A stretch of 44,787 nt of DNA from positions 1 to 44,787 of the forward strand of contig NZ_LQIT01000043.1 of NCBI RefSeq assembly GCF_001499965.1. The letters run 5' to 3'. This document shows, one piece after another, positions 1 through 7,738 of this stretch; position 1 is the stretch's first letter; the number at the start of each line of letters is the position of its first letter. This DNA comes from Mycobacterium sp. GA-2829. Lineage in GTDB: Bacteria > Actinomycetota > Actinomycetes > Mycobacteriales > Mycobacteriaceae. The translations under genes and the position numbers were made by a program. Below the pieces are notes generated by a model that made no database searches, was not told where the DNA came from, and was given only the letters and a program-made list of their open reading frames with translations.

Positions 1-575
1 AACCCGGCCGGGTCGGAGATGAACCCGAACTGCACGTCGCGCTCTTTGCCGGAGTCTTTGACCCGCTTGCGCGCCCCGGGATCGTGTTTCTCCACGATCG
101 CGTCGATGGCCGCTTTGGTCTTGTTCGCCGACAGCGCACCCCACCGGGTGATCTGGGCGGCCAGTTCGGCATCGACGGCGGCCATCAACGCCGGGTCTTT
201 GATCAACGACGTGCGGTCCACGACCGCGCGGACCAGCAGATCGTTGATCAACCCCTCCGCGAACAGGGCGGCGACCTGGGGCAGCCGGTCGTTGAGAGCG
301 ACCGCCCGGTGGGTCTGGAACATCGCCAGCGCTTCGGTGATGTTCTGCGCCGCGGCAATCTCACTGACCGCGCTGGCCTCCGGATCGACGAACCAGCGGT
401 TGCGATCGGTGGCCGTCTCGCAACCGGTGCGGCGGCGGAACATCTCGGCCATCGCGGCCATCTTGTGCGCGGCGGCCGCCGACTCGGTGCGAGCCCATCC
501 GGCGACAGCGGCGATCAGCGCAGCATCGCTGAGCCCCCGCATGTCCCCGATCTCGGGCAACGAACCATCGCACAT
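1..575 (-). CDS. DUF222 / 13E12-family HNH endonuclease, N-terminal part (runs off the left edge)
   Basis: An open minus-strand frame starts with ATG at 575 (MCDGSLPEIGDMRG...) and runs past the window edge without a stop, giving about 191 residues. The helical segments 'WARTESAAAAHKMAAMAE', 'RNRWFVDPEASAVSEIA' and 'ALAMFQTHRAVALNDRLP' are typical of the DUF222 domain of the 13E12 (REP13E12) family, which is present in many copies in mycobacteria. The C-terminal HNH nuclease domain of this family would lie outside the window and is inferred. The biological role of the family is not established. It is monocistronic as far as can be seen, and its upstream region carries two DnaA-box-like 9-mers. 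Confidence 0.85.
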   Translation of the reverse strand, partial: MCDGSLPEIGDMRGLSDAALIAAVAGWARTESAAAAHKMAAMAEMFRRRTGCETATDRNRWFVDPEASAVSEIAAAQNITEALAMFQTHRAVALNDRLPQVAALFAEGLINDLLVRAVVDRTSLIKDPALMAAVDAELAAQITRWGALSANKTKAAIDAIVEKHDPGARKRVKDSGKERDVQFGFISDPAG

Positions 576-637
576 ACCAATGACTCTCCGGAACACCCCG
601 ACAAGAGCGCCGTCCCACCCGCCGAAAACCCCACGCC

Positions 638-664
638 TGTGGATGAATTCGCCGCTGGGGATAA
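638..664 (-). promoter_or_regulatory. Two DnaA-box-like 9-mers upstream of the DUF222 gene
   Basis: On the minus strand, TTATCCCCA (656-664) and TCATCCACA (638-646) lie 18 bases apart in the 137-base gap between the methyltransferase stop and the DUF222 start. Each differs by one base from TTATCCACA. They may be DnaA-type sites or simply a conserved leader of this gene family. A perfect TTATCCACA also precedes the DUF559 nuclease gene near 32030. Function is not known; a replication origin is not suggested. Confidence 0.35.
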
Positions 665-712
665 CTTGTCACGGAGTGGGGGCGGCGAGGTGCCAACAAT
701 GGGAGCGACGAG

Positions 713-1465
713 TCAGCGCATGCGTTTGGCGGTGATGAACACCGTGCCCGCGCCGATATCGGTGTCGCCGTGATGACCGCAGCGCCCGTACCGTGTCATC
801 AGATCCTGAGCGCTGAGCGTGGTGACCTGCCAGTCGCGCGCGGTCAACCAGTCCGCCACCGCGGTCCCGAGCACTTCGACGGCCAACCGGCTACCGGGCG
901 GGCTCAGCTCGTGAATACGGTCGAACAGCAGGTGCGGCCCGTCGGGGACATAAGGAAGCAGCCCCTCGACCGCCCACGCTGTCGGCTCAGAAGTATCGAA
1001 TCCCGCGTCCTGCAACGCATCTGGCCAGCCGCCGTCGTAAAGGTCGGCCGGCACCGGCACATAGCGCGACACCGTCGGACTGTCCCCGTGCTGCTGCAGC
1101 GCCTCGTGCTTGAACGTCAAGACACCCGGGTGGTCGATCTCGAACACGGTCGTGCCGTTCACCCACGGCAGCCGCCACGCCCGCGCATCCAGCCCGGCCG
1201 CGAGGATCACCATCTGCTCGACCCCGTGGGCACCGGCGGCGATGAAGTACTCGTCGAAGAACTTCGTGCGCGACGAGGCGTAGTTTGCGAGGCTGTCCAT
1301 CTCCCGGGACCCCTCGACCAGTGGGAGCTGACAACCCCGGCTCACGGCCGCGTCGATGAACACCTGCGCGTAGGGATCGTTGAACAGGGGACAGTCAGCG
1401 TGGGACTCACTCTGCCTGGCCTGCGCGACGGCCAGTGCGCTCACGATGCCGTCAGGGGTCGTCAT
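713..1465 (-). CDS. Class I SAM-dependent methyltransferase (LCM/TIGR00027-type)
   Basis: The 250-residue product belongs to the mycobacterial S-adenosylmethionine-dependent methyltransferase family related to leucine carboxyl methyltransferases. The motif I region 'VILAAGLDARAWRLPW', followed by 'TTVFEIDHPGVLTFK', is the SAM-binding signature of the group. 'GLLPYVPDGPHLLFDRIHELSPPGSRLAVEVL' fits the downstream strands. The start is placed at the ATG giving MTTPDGIVSALAVAQ; an upstream in-frame ATG at 1498 would lie deep inside mrpG. Even so, the gene overlaps the mrpG end by 14 bases, so it is probably cotranscribed as the last gene of the Mrp operon. The substrate cannot be told from sequence. 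Confidence 0.8.
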   Translation of the reverse strand: MTTPDGIVSALAVAQARQSESHADCPLFNDPYAQVFIDAAVSRGCQLPLVEGSREMDSLANYASSRTKFFDEYFIAAGAHGVEQMVILAAGLDARAWRLPWVNGTTVFEIDHPGVLTFKHEALQQHGDSPTVSRYVPVPADLYDGGWPDALQDAGFDTSEPTAWAVEGLLPYVPDGPHLLFDRIHELSPPGSRLAVEVLGTAVADWLTARDWQVTTLSAQDLMTRYGRCGHHGDTDIGAGTVFITAKRMR

Positions 1466-1814
1466 GGCCGCGGGGTTCCCCATCCGCGGTCGTTTCAAGC
1501 ATTTCGTCCCTGGTCAGCAGGTCGTCCCGGATGTTCTGCTCGCGGTAGGCCAGCGACCCGACGCGGTTGGCGATCACCGGGGCGGTGATGACCGTGAAAA
1601 GCCCGGCGAGGATGAGCATTCCGACGTCGGCGTTGCCGCGCAGCCGCAGCCCCGCGCCGGCGAGCACCAGCAGCAGACCGAGCACCTGGGGCTTGGTCGC
1701 GGCGTGCATCCGCGACAGGGTGTCCGGGAACCGGACGATGCCGATCGCGGCGGTCAGCGCCAGCGTCGAACCGCCCAGCACCAGCACGCTGGCGATGATG
1801 TCGAAGACGGTCAC
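1452..1814 (-). CDS. mrpG: Mrp Na+/H+ antiporter subunit G
   Basis: A 120-residue membrane protein with three hydrophobic segments. 'GIVRFPDTLSRMHAATKPQVLGLLL' is the hallmark of the MnhG/MrpG (PhaG) family. The GTG start at 1814 overlaps the mrpF stop as GTGA, so the two are translationally coupled. It is the last transport subunit in the order A(B)-C-D-E-F-G. The charged C-terminal tail (about residues 80-120) is longer than in compact MrpG proteins. The complex exchanges cytoplasmic Na+ for H+ at the membrane and needs all subunits. Confidence 0.9.
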   Translation of the reverse strand: MTVFDIIASVLVLGGSTLALTAAIGIVRFPDTLSRMHAATKPQVLGLLLVLAGAGLRLRGNADVGMLILAGLFTVITAPVIANRVGSLAYREQNIRDDLLTRDEMLETTADGEPRGHDDP

Positions 1815-2095
1815 GGCGTTCTCCGCCTCTTGGTGGACTTCACGTCGGGCACGCGGAAACGGGCGACGCTGACCGACCCCACGAAGCTGATCAACGCCAG
1901 GGCCGTCAGGCTGTAGGTGACGGTGGTGTTGAGGCTGTACGCCGCCCACGTGCCGATCGCGCACATGGTCACCGCCACCAGGGTGTCCAGCGCGACGAGC
2001 CGGTCGAGCGTGCTCGGGCCCGACAGCAGACGGAACATCGTCGCGGCCGCGGCCATGCTCAGCATCACGCCCGCGATGATCCACACGGTATTCAT
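1811..2095 (-). CDS. mrpF: Mrp Na+/H+ antiporter subunit F
   Basis: A 94-residue small membrane protein with three predicted transmembrane helices. 'RLLSGPSTLDRLVALDTL' matches the conserved core of MrpF/MnhF (PhaF), in which GP-x-x-x-DR-x-x-A-x-D is diagnostic. It starts with ATG at 2095, overlapping the mrpE stop by four bases (ATGA), and its stop overlaps the mrpG start. It acts as a small structural or coupling subunit of the Mrp complex. Confidence 0.92.
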   Translation of the reverse strand: MNTVWIIAGVMLSMAAAATMFRLLSGPSTLDRLVALDTLVAVTMCAIGTWAAYSLNTTVTYSLTALALISFVGSVSVARFRVPDVKSTKRRRTP

Positions 2096-2661
2096 GCGGG
2101 GTCGGCCTCCTCATCGCTCGACGGTTGCCAGTCGACGTCGCGTTCGAATGCCGCGATCAACAACCGCTCGAATTGCCCGATCTGACGGTAGAACCGGCTC
2201 AACGTCCGTTCCGAACCGACGTCGATGACGTGGACGTAGACCATGCGCCGCGACTGGTCGATCTCGAGCGCGATGGTGCCCGGCGTCAGGTTCACGATGT
2301 TCACCGCCAGCGCCAGCACCAGATCCGACTTCACCGCGAAGTGCGCCCGCAGCACGGCGGTCAGCGGCGGCGGGCCCGGTTTGATCGCCAACCACGCCAC
2401 CTGCACCGACGACACCAGCAGGTAGTACGCCACGGTGGCGATCAGGCGGAGCAGCGACAACAGGTGCACCCGGCCCTCGACCGGCACCGGGGGCAGCGGC
2501 AGCAGCAGCGTGACCAACAGGGCGACGGCCAGACCGCTGAGGATGTTGGCCGCAGACAGCGTGCCCCACAACAGGATCCACACCAACGTCAGCCAGACCA
2601 GGATCCATGCGCGCAGGGCCAGTCGCCGCGGCGACCATTTCATCGCGTCGACTACCTTCAT
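2092..2661 (-). CDS. mrpE: Mrp Na+/H+ antiporter subunit E
   Basis: A 189-residue membrane protein of the MrpE/MnhE family. Two or three helices lie in the N-terminal 90 residues ('AWILVWLTLVWILLWG', 'ILSGLAVALLVTLLLPLP', 'LIATVAYYLLVSSVQVAW'). These are followed by the family signature 'VNLTPGTIALEID' at about residues 120-132 and a cytoplasmic tail with 'VHVIDVGSERT'. It overlaps mrpD and mrpF by four bases each. An in-frame ATG six codons further in (MKWSPRR) is an alternative start, but the 4-base overlap favours 2661. Confidence 0.92.
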   Translation of the reverse strand: MKVVDAMKWSPRRLALRAWILVWLTLVWILLWGTLSAANILSGLAVALLVTLLLPLPPVPVEGRVHLLSLLRLIATVAYYLLVSSVQVAWLAIKPGPPPLTAVLRAHFAVKSDLVLALAVNIVNLTPGTIALEIDQSRRMVYVHVIDVGSERTLSRFYRQIGQFERLLIAAFERDVDWQPSSDEEADPA

Positions 2662-4265
2662 GGCCGCTCACCCACTACCGCGGTGATGTAGGTGTCGCGG
2701 TGGATGATCTCGTCTGCCGCCCGCCCGCTGTAGGCGAAGATCGGTCCCGCGGCGACGGTCAGTGCCAGGCCTACCGCGATCAGCACGCCCGTCGGCATCA
2801 CCATGCCCGCCGGCATCCGGCCCACGTGATCGCGGTCCACGAACTGGATGTCGTCGGACTCCTCGGTGTCGTCGAGCAACGCCGCGGGCGCGGTCGACGC
2901 CAGGTGCCCCTCCGGCGCGTCCTCCCGCGACCGCCAGAACGCCTTCGTCCACACCCGGGCCACCACGTACAGCGTCAGCAGGCTCGTCACCACACCGCCA
3001 CCCACCAGCACCCAGGCCAGCGGGGTGTCGTTGGCCGCACCGGCCTCGAGCAGCGCGACCTTGCCGATGAAGCCCGAGAACGGCGGGATGCCACCGAGAT
3101 TCAGTGCCGGGACGACGAACACGAACGCCAGCAACGGACTGGCGGCGGCCAGGCCGCCCAGCCGGTTCATCGTCGACGCTCCGGCCTGCCGTTCGATCAG
3201 ACCCACCACCAGGAACAGCGTGGTCTGGACGACGATGTGGTGGGCCACGTAGTAGATGGCGCCCGCCATCCCGAGGTCGCTGGACAGCGCGATCCCGAAC
3301 ACCATGTAGCCGATGTGGCTGACGAGCGTGAACGACAGCAGACGCTTGATGTCGCTCTGCGCGATCGCGCCGAGGATGCCGACGATCATCGTCAGCAGCG
3401 CCGCCCACAGCAGCACCTGGTCCATCCCGCCGCCCGGGAACAGCAGCGAGTGGGCGCGGATGATCGCGTACACACCGACCTTGGTCAGCAGGCCGGCGAA
3501 CACCGCGGTCACCGGTGCGGGTGCGGTGGGGTAGGAGTCGGGCAGCCAGGTGGACAGCGGGAACACCGCGGCCTTGATGCCGAACGCGACCAGCAGCACC
3601 GCGAACAACGCCATCCGGGTGCCGTCGGAGACGTCGTCGAGGCGTACGGCCAGCTCGGCCATGTTGAGCGTGCCGGTCGCGGCGTACACCAACCCGATGC
3701 CGAGCAGGAAGATCAGCGACGACACCATCGAAACCATCACGTACGAGATGCCCGCGCGCACCCGTTCGGCGCTGGCCCCGATGGTCAGCAGCACGAAGCT
3801 CGCGGACAGCAGCACCTCGAACCCGACGTACAGGTTGAACAGGTCACCGGCGAGGAACGCCGTGCACACACCGGCCGACAGCACCAGGTAGGTGGGCAGG
3901 AAGATCGACACCGGCTGACGTTCGTCGCCGTCCCGGATGCCCTGCCCGATGGCGTAAGCGACCACCGCCAGCAACACGATCGACGAGACCATGAGCATCA
4001 GCGCCGACAACCGGTCGACGACGAGCGTGATGCCGAGCGGACCCATCCCGGGGATGCTCTGACTCCACCCGCCGACGTGGACGGCCATGGTGCCGTTGCG
4101 GTCGGTCAGGTAGACCAGCACGCCGCACACCGCGACGACGGCGACGAGTGCCGCCTGCGCGATCACCCGTTGCAGCACGGCCCGGCGACCGGCGAACAGG
4201 GTCAGCGCCGCGGCGATCGTGGGGATGAGCACCGGCAGTGGCGTGAGCACCGCGCCCAGCGTCAC
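2658..4265 (-). CDS. mrpD: Mrp Na+/H+ antiporter subunit D
   Basis: A 535-residue polytopic protein homologous to the NuoM/NuoN antiporter-like subunits of complex I. 'FNLYVGFEVLLSASFVLL' carries the membrane glutamate, 'VFPLSTWLPDSYPTAPAPVT' is the conserved loop of the proton-conducting fold, and 'SDIKRLLSFTLVSHIGYM' carries the conserved lysine. It is slightly longer than a typical MrpD (about 490-500 residues) because of a hydrophilic C-terminal segment containing 'REDAPEGHLASTAPAALL'. It overlaps mrpC upstream and mrpE downstream by four bases. Confidence 0.93.
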   Translation of the reverse strand: MTLGAVLTPLPVLIPTIAAALTLFAGRRAVLQRVIAQAALVAVVAVCGVLVYLTDRNGTMAVHVGGWSQSIPGMGPLGITLVVDRLSALMLMVSSIVLLAVVAYAIGQGIRDGDERQPVSIFLPTYLVLSAGVCTAFLAGDLFNLYVGFEVLLSASFVLLTIGASAERVRAGISYVMVSMVSSLIFLLGIGLVYAATGTLNMAELAVRLDDVSDGTRMALFAVLLVAFGIKAAVFPLSTWLPDSYPTAPAPVTAVFAGLLTKVGVYAIIRAHSLLFPGGGMDQVLLWAALLTMIVGILGAIAQSDIKRLLSFTLVSHIGYMVFGIALSSDLGMAGAIYYVAHHIVVQTTLFLVVGLIERQAGASTMNRLGGLAAASPLLAFVFVVPALNLGGIPPFSGFIGKVALLEAGAANDTPLAWVLVGGGVVTSLLTLYVVARVWTKAFWRSREDAPEGHLASTAPAALLDDTEESDDIQFVDRDHVGRMPAGMVMPTGVLIAVGLALTVAAGPIFAYSGRAADEIIHRDTYITAVVGERP

Positions 4266-4735
4266 CGGGAGCCCTCCCGGCCGGGAAGTGCGTCGAGTTC
4301 GTCGGGCAGATCGGTGTCCCGCGTGGGATCCGCCTCGGCCGGCCGGTCCTCGTCGAGGGCGACGGACTCCTTGGTGGCCATCTCCGACACCCGCGCGTCC
4401 TCGGGGTCGTCGCCGACCTCCTCCACGGTGGTCAGGCGGTAGGACCGGTAGGTCAGGGCGAGGACGAACGCGGCGATGCCCATGCTGATGACGATCGCGG
4501 TGAGGATCATGCCTTGGGCCAACGGATCCGCGGTCGTCGTCTCCCCGGCGCTGGTGCGGCCGCGGACCGGGGGGTTACCCGACGGGCCCGCCACCGTGAG
4601 GATGAGCAGGTTGATGGCGTTGCCGATCAGCAACAGCCCCAACAGCATTCGGGTCAGGTTGCGCTCCAGCAGCAGGTACACCCCGACGCTGGTGAGCCCG
4701 CCGATGAGGATGAGGGGGACGAGATAGGTGGTCAT
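4262..4735 (-). CDS. mrpC: Mrp Na+/H+ antiporter subunit C
   Basis: A 157-residue NuoK-like subunit. The first about 100 residues hold three helices with 'GVYLLLERNLTRMLLGLLLI' and 'DPLAQGMILTAIVISMG', diagnostic for MrpC/MnhC. The last about 55 residues are acidic and hydrophilic ('EVGDDPEDARVSE', 'DTDLPDELDALPGREG') and have no counterpart in the shortest family members. It overlaps both neighbours by four bases, so the operon is tightly coupled. Confidence 0.93.
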   Translation of the reverse strand: MTTYLVPLILIGGLTSVGVYLLLERNLTRMLLGLLLIGNAINLLILTVAGPSGNPPVRGRTSAGETTTADPLAQGMILTAIVISMGIAAFVLALTYRSYRLTTVEEVGDDPEDARVSEMATKESVALDEDRPAEADPTRDTDLPDELDALPGREGSR

Positions 4736-7629
4736 CGCGCACCCACCTTCGCCGCCGACCGACCCGAACGCGGGGGCTGGGACAGCTCCACGTCGACCCG
4801 GGCGCCGAGGCTGCGCAGTACATCGAGGACCAGGCCGACGACGATCAGATACACCCCTAGATCGAAGAACAATGCGGTCACGAGTTTGACGGTGCCGAGC
4901 AGCGGCAGGTCGAATTCGAAAACGGCCGAGGACAGTGCGGGCGCCCCGAAGAACAGTGAGGTCACCGCGGTGCCCGCGGACAGGAAGAGGCCGACGCCGA
5001 GGATCTTGCCCGCATCCAGTGGCAGCGTCTCACCGAGTTCGTACCGGCCACCGGCGAGGTAGCGCAGCACCAGCGCCAGCCCGGCCGTCAACCCGCCGGC
5101 GAACCCACCGCCGGGGGTGTTGTGGCCGGCGAAGAAGAAGTACGCCGACAGCACCATGATGAGCGGGAAGATGACGCGGGTCGCCACCTCCAGGATCAGC
5201 GACCGGTGCCGCGGGTCGCGCAGTTCGCTGCCCCGCAGCCATGTGATGTCACCGGCGGCCGGGCTGTTGGTGAAGTTGCCGATGCGTCCGATGTCGGGCT
5301 GGCCGGCATCGGCGACGCGCGGGGCGATGCCGAAGCGGCGGTTGCGGAACACCAGCGACGCGACGCCGGTCGCGGCGACGAGCAGCACCGAGATCTCGCC
5401 CATGGTGTCCCAGGCGCGGATGTCGACCAGCAGCACGTTGACGGTGTTCGAGCCGTGGCCGCGGTAGTACGCCGCGTCGGGGAGCAGTTCCGCGATACCC
5501 GCGCGGCTGCGGGCCGCCATCGCGTACACCGCGAGCGACGTCACCGTGACGCCGACGGCCAGCGACAGCACCGCGCGCGGCAGCCGCTTGTGGTTGATGT
5601 GGGCCTTCTCCGCCTCGGCGGGCAGCGTGCGCAGTACCAGCACGAAGATCACCAGCACCAGCGTCTCGACGAGGAACTGGGTCAGCGCCAGGTCGGGCGC
5701 ACCGTGCAGCGCGAAGATCGCCCCGCAGCCGTAGCCGGTAACGCCGATGAGCAGCACGGCGGCCAGTCGGTTACGCATCACCGCGGCGCCGAGCGCGGCG
5801 GAGAGCATGAGCAGCCCGATCACGACCTGCCACGACGAATCCCACGGCGCGAACTCCGGCCGGTCCCGCGCGCCGAGCGCCAGCGTCGCCGCGGGCAGCA
5901 CCACCAGCGTGCAGAGGATCACCGACTGGGTGGCCGGGATGGAGCCGCGCTGCGTGGTCGCGGTGAGCCGCACCGACACCAGGTCCAGCCAGCGGATCAG
6001 CGCGTCGTACACATGGTCGGCGTTGCCCAGCGGCAGGTAGGCCACCCGCGCGCGGCGCAGCCGGGACCGCTCGAAGAACGCGGCGATACCGGTGCCGATC
6101 ACCACCACCGACAGCAGCAGCGGCAGGTTCACGCCGTGCCACAGCGCCAGGTGGTAGTCCTCCCCGCCGGGCACGGTGTCGGCGTAGTCGTGCAGCACCT
6201 TGTCCAGCGGTGCGGGCCACAGCCCCGCGAGCAGGCCGGTCGCGGCGAGGACGGCGGGTGCGGTGAGGAATGCGACCGAGGGCCGGTGCATCTCGCGGAC
6301 GCGGACGCTCGGCTCGCTCTGGCCCTTGCGGCTGAACGCACCCCACAGGAACCGGAGGCTGTAGATGGTCGTGAACACCGAGCCGAGCGCGATGCCGGCC
6401 AGTACCCACGGTGCGAAGGGGCCGAGAGCCTCACTGTGCAACACGGTCTCGAAGTCGGCCTCCTTGGCGATGAAGCCGAGGAACGGCGGCAGCGCTGCCA
6501 TGCTCGCCGCGGCGCCGACGGCGATGATCAGCAGCGGTTTCTGCCGGTCACCGAGCCAGGCCAGGCGCCGGATGTCGCGGGTGCCGGTGGAGTGGTCGAT
6601 GACGCCGACGACCATGAACAGCGACGCCTTGAACATCGCGTGTGCGACGAGCATGGCCAGCCCGGCCAGCATCATGTCCTTGCCGCCGGTGCCCACCATG
6701 ATCGTGATGAGCCCGAGCTGGCTGACCGTGCCGAACGCGAGGATCAGCTTGAGGTCGTATTCGCGGACCGCACGCCAGCCGGCCATCAGCATCGTGGCCA
6801 GGCCGAGGACGATGATCATCGGCCGCCACACTGGGGAGTCCGCGAACCCCGGGGTCATCCGCGCGACCAGGTAGACGCCGGCTTTCACCATCGCCGCGGC
6901 GTGCAGGTACGCGCTGACGGGGGTGGGCGCGGCCATCGCCCCGGGGAGCCAGAAGTGCAGCGGGACCAGGGCCGATTTGGACAGCGCGCCGACCAGGATC
7001 AACGCCACGCCCACCGCGGCCGCGACCCCGGTCGGCGGTGCGGCGACCAGTTCGGACAGCAGGTACGTGCCGGCCAGGTTGCCGAGGATGATGATGCCGA
7101 CCAGCATCGCCAGCCCGCCGAAGGTCGTGACCAGCAGCGCCTGGGTGGCGGCGCGGCGGCTGGTGGCGCGTTCGGCGTAGTGGCCGACCAGCAGAAACGA
7201 CAGCACCGTCGTGGTTTCCCAGAACACGTAGAGGATCAGCGTGTTGTCGCTGACGACCAGGCCGAACATGGCGCCGGCGAAGGCGACCATCTCGGCGGCG
7301 AAGCTGGGCAACCGGTTCTCGATGCGACCGTCGCGGTGGTGGAAGTACGTCCCGCAGTAGAAGAGGACCAGCGCGCCGATCGCGAGCACCAGGACGCTCA
7401 TGATCGCCGCGAGCGTGTCGAACCGCAGCGTGATGTCCATCGACAACTCGGGCAGCCAGACCAGGTTCACGGTCGTGGCGGTCCCGGGTTGCGGCCAGTT
7501 CAGCCCGACCCAGACCAGGGAGACCAGCGGGACGAGCGCCAGCGGATAGAAGGCGATGCGACCCCATCTGGCCACCAAGAGGGGCGCCAACGCGGTTGCG
7601 ACCGCGTGGGCACAGAGGATGGCCAGCAT
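4732..7629 (-). CDS. mrpA: Mrp Na+/H+ antiporter subunit A fused to subunit B
   Basis: A 965-residue protein. Residues about 1-500 form a NuoL-like antiporter core ('YVFWETTTVLSFLLVGHY', 'FWLPGAMAAPTPVSAYLHAA', 'DLKLILAFGTVSQLGLI'). About 600-680 is the MrpA-specific C-terminal part ('GCGAIFALHGAPDLALTQFL'). About 810-955 is an MrpB domain ('FFFAGHNTPGGGFAGGL'), so no separate mrpB is needed. It is the first and largest gene of the operon. A hairpin and a candidate -10 lie just upstream, suggesting an own promoter. The ATG at 7629 has only a weak ribosome-binding site. Confidence 0.93.
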   Translation of the reverse strand: MLAILCAHAVATALAPLLVARWGRIAFYPLALVPLVSLVWVGLNWPQPGTATTVNLVWLPELSMDITLRFDTLAAIMSVLVLAIGALVLFYCGTYFHHRDGRIENRLPSFAAEMVAFAGAMFGLVVSDNTLILYVFWETTTVLSFLLVGHYAERATSRRAATQALLVTTFGGLAMLVGIIILGNLAGTYLLSELVAAPPTGVAAAVGVALILVGALSKSALVPLHFWLPGAMAAPTPVSAYLHAAAMVKAGVYLVARMTPGFADSPVWRPMIIVLGLATMLMAGWRAVREYDLKLILAFGTVSQLGLITIMVGTGGKDMMLAGLAMLVAHAMFKASLFMVVGVIDHSTGTRDIRRLAWLGDRQKPLLIIAVGAAASMAALPPFLGFIAKEADFETVLHSEALGPFAPWVLAGIALGSVFTTIYSLRFLWGAFSRKGQSEPSVRVREMHRPSVAFLTAPAVLAATGLLAGLWPAPLDKVLHDYADTVPGGEDYHLALWHGVNLPLLLSVVVIGTGIAAFFERSRLRRARVAYLPLGNADHVYDALIRWLDLVSVRLTATTQRGSIPATQSVILCTLVVLPAATLALGARDRPEFAPWDSSWQVVIGLLMLSAALGAAVMRNRLAAVLLIGVTGYGCGAIFALHGAPDLALTQFLVETLVLVIFVLVLRTLPAEAEKAHINHKRLPRAVLSLAVGVTVTSLAVYAMAARSRAGIAELLPDAAYYRGHGSNTVNVLLVDIRAWDTMGEISVLLVAATGVASLVFRNRRFGIAPRVADAGQPDIGRIGNFTNSPAAGDITWLRGSELRDPRHRSLILEVATRVIFPLIMVLSAYFFFAGHNTPGGGFAGGLTAGLALVLRYLAGGRYELGETLPLDAGKILGVGLFLSAGTAVTSLFFGAPALSSAVFEFDLPLLGTVKLVTALFFDLGVYLIVVGLVLDVLRSLGARVDVELSQPPRSGRSAAKVGAR

Positions 7630-7678
7630 GGCACTCCGATCTTGATTGGGGTCGGGGTGTCAGCCGTAGCTGCTTTGG

Positions 7679-7684
7679 ATTGTA
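7679..7684 (-). promoter_or_regulatory. Candidate -10 element for the Mrp operon
   Basis: TACAAT on the minus strand, about 50 bases before the mrpA ATG and downstream of the hairpin that ends the preceding operon. It matches the mycobacterial TANNNT -10. No clear -35 is seen at 16-18 bases upstream. Confidence 0.4.
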
Positions 7685-7695
7685 TCCATTCTACG

Positions 7696-7722
7696 TGGGC
7701 CACCGACGGCGTCGGCGGCCCA
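7696..7722 (-). terminator. Hairpin after the ArsB/NhaD transporter gene
   Basis: TGGGCC pairs with GGCCCA, then a single mismatch, then CCGAC pairs with GTCGG around a GGC loop. It lies 17 bases beyond the stop of the transporter gene. There is no U-tract, so it is either a mycobacterial-type terminator without Us or a boundary element between two ion-transport operons. Confidence 0.5.
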
Positions 7723-7738
7723 CTGCGGACCGCCCCGT

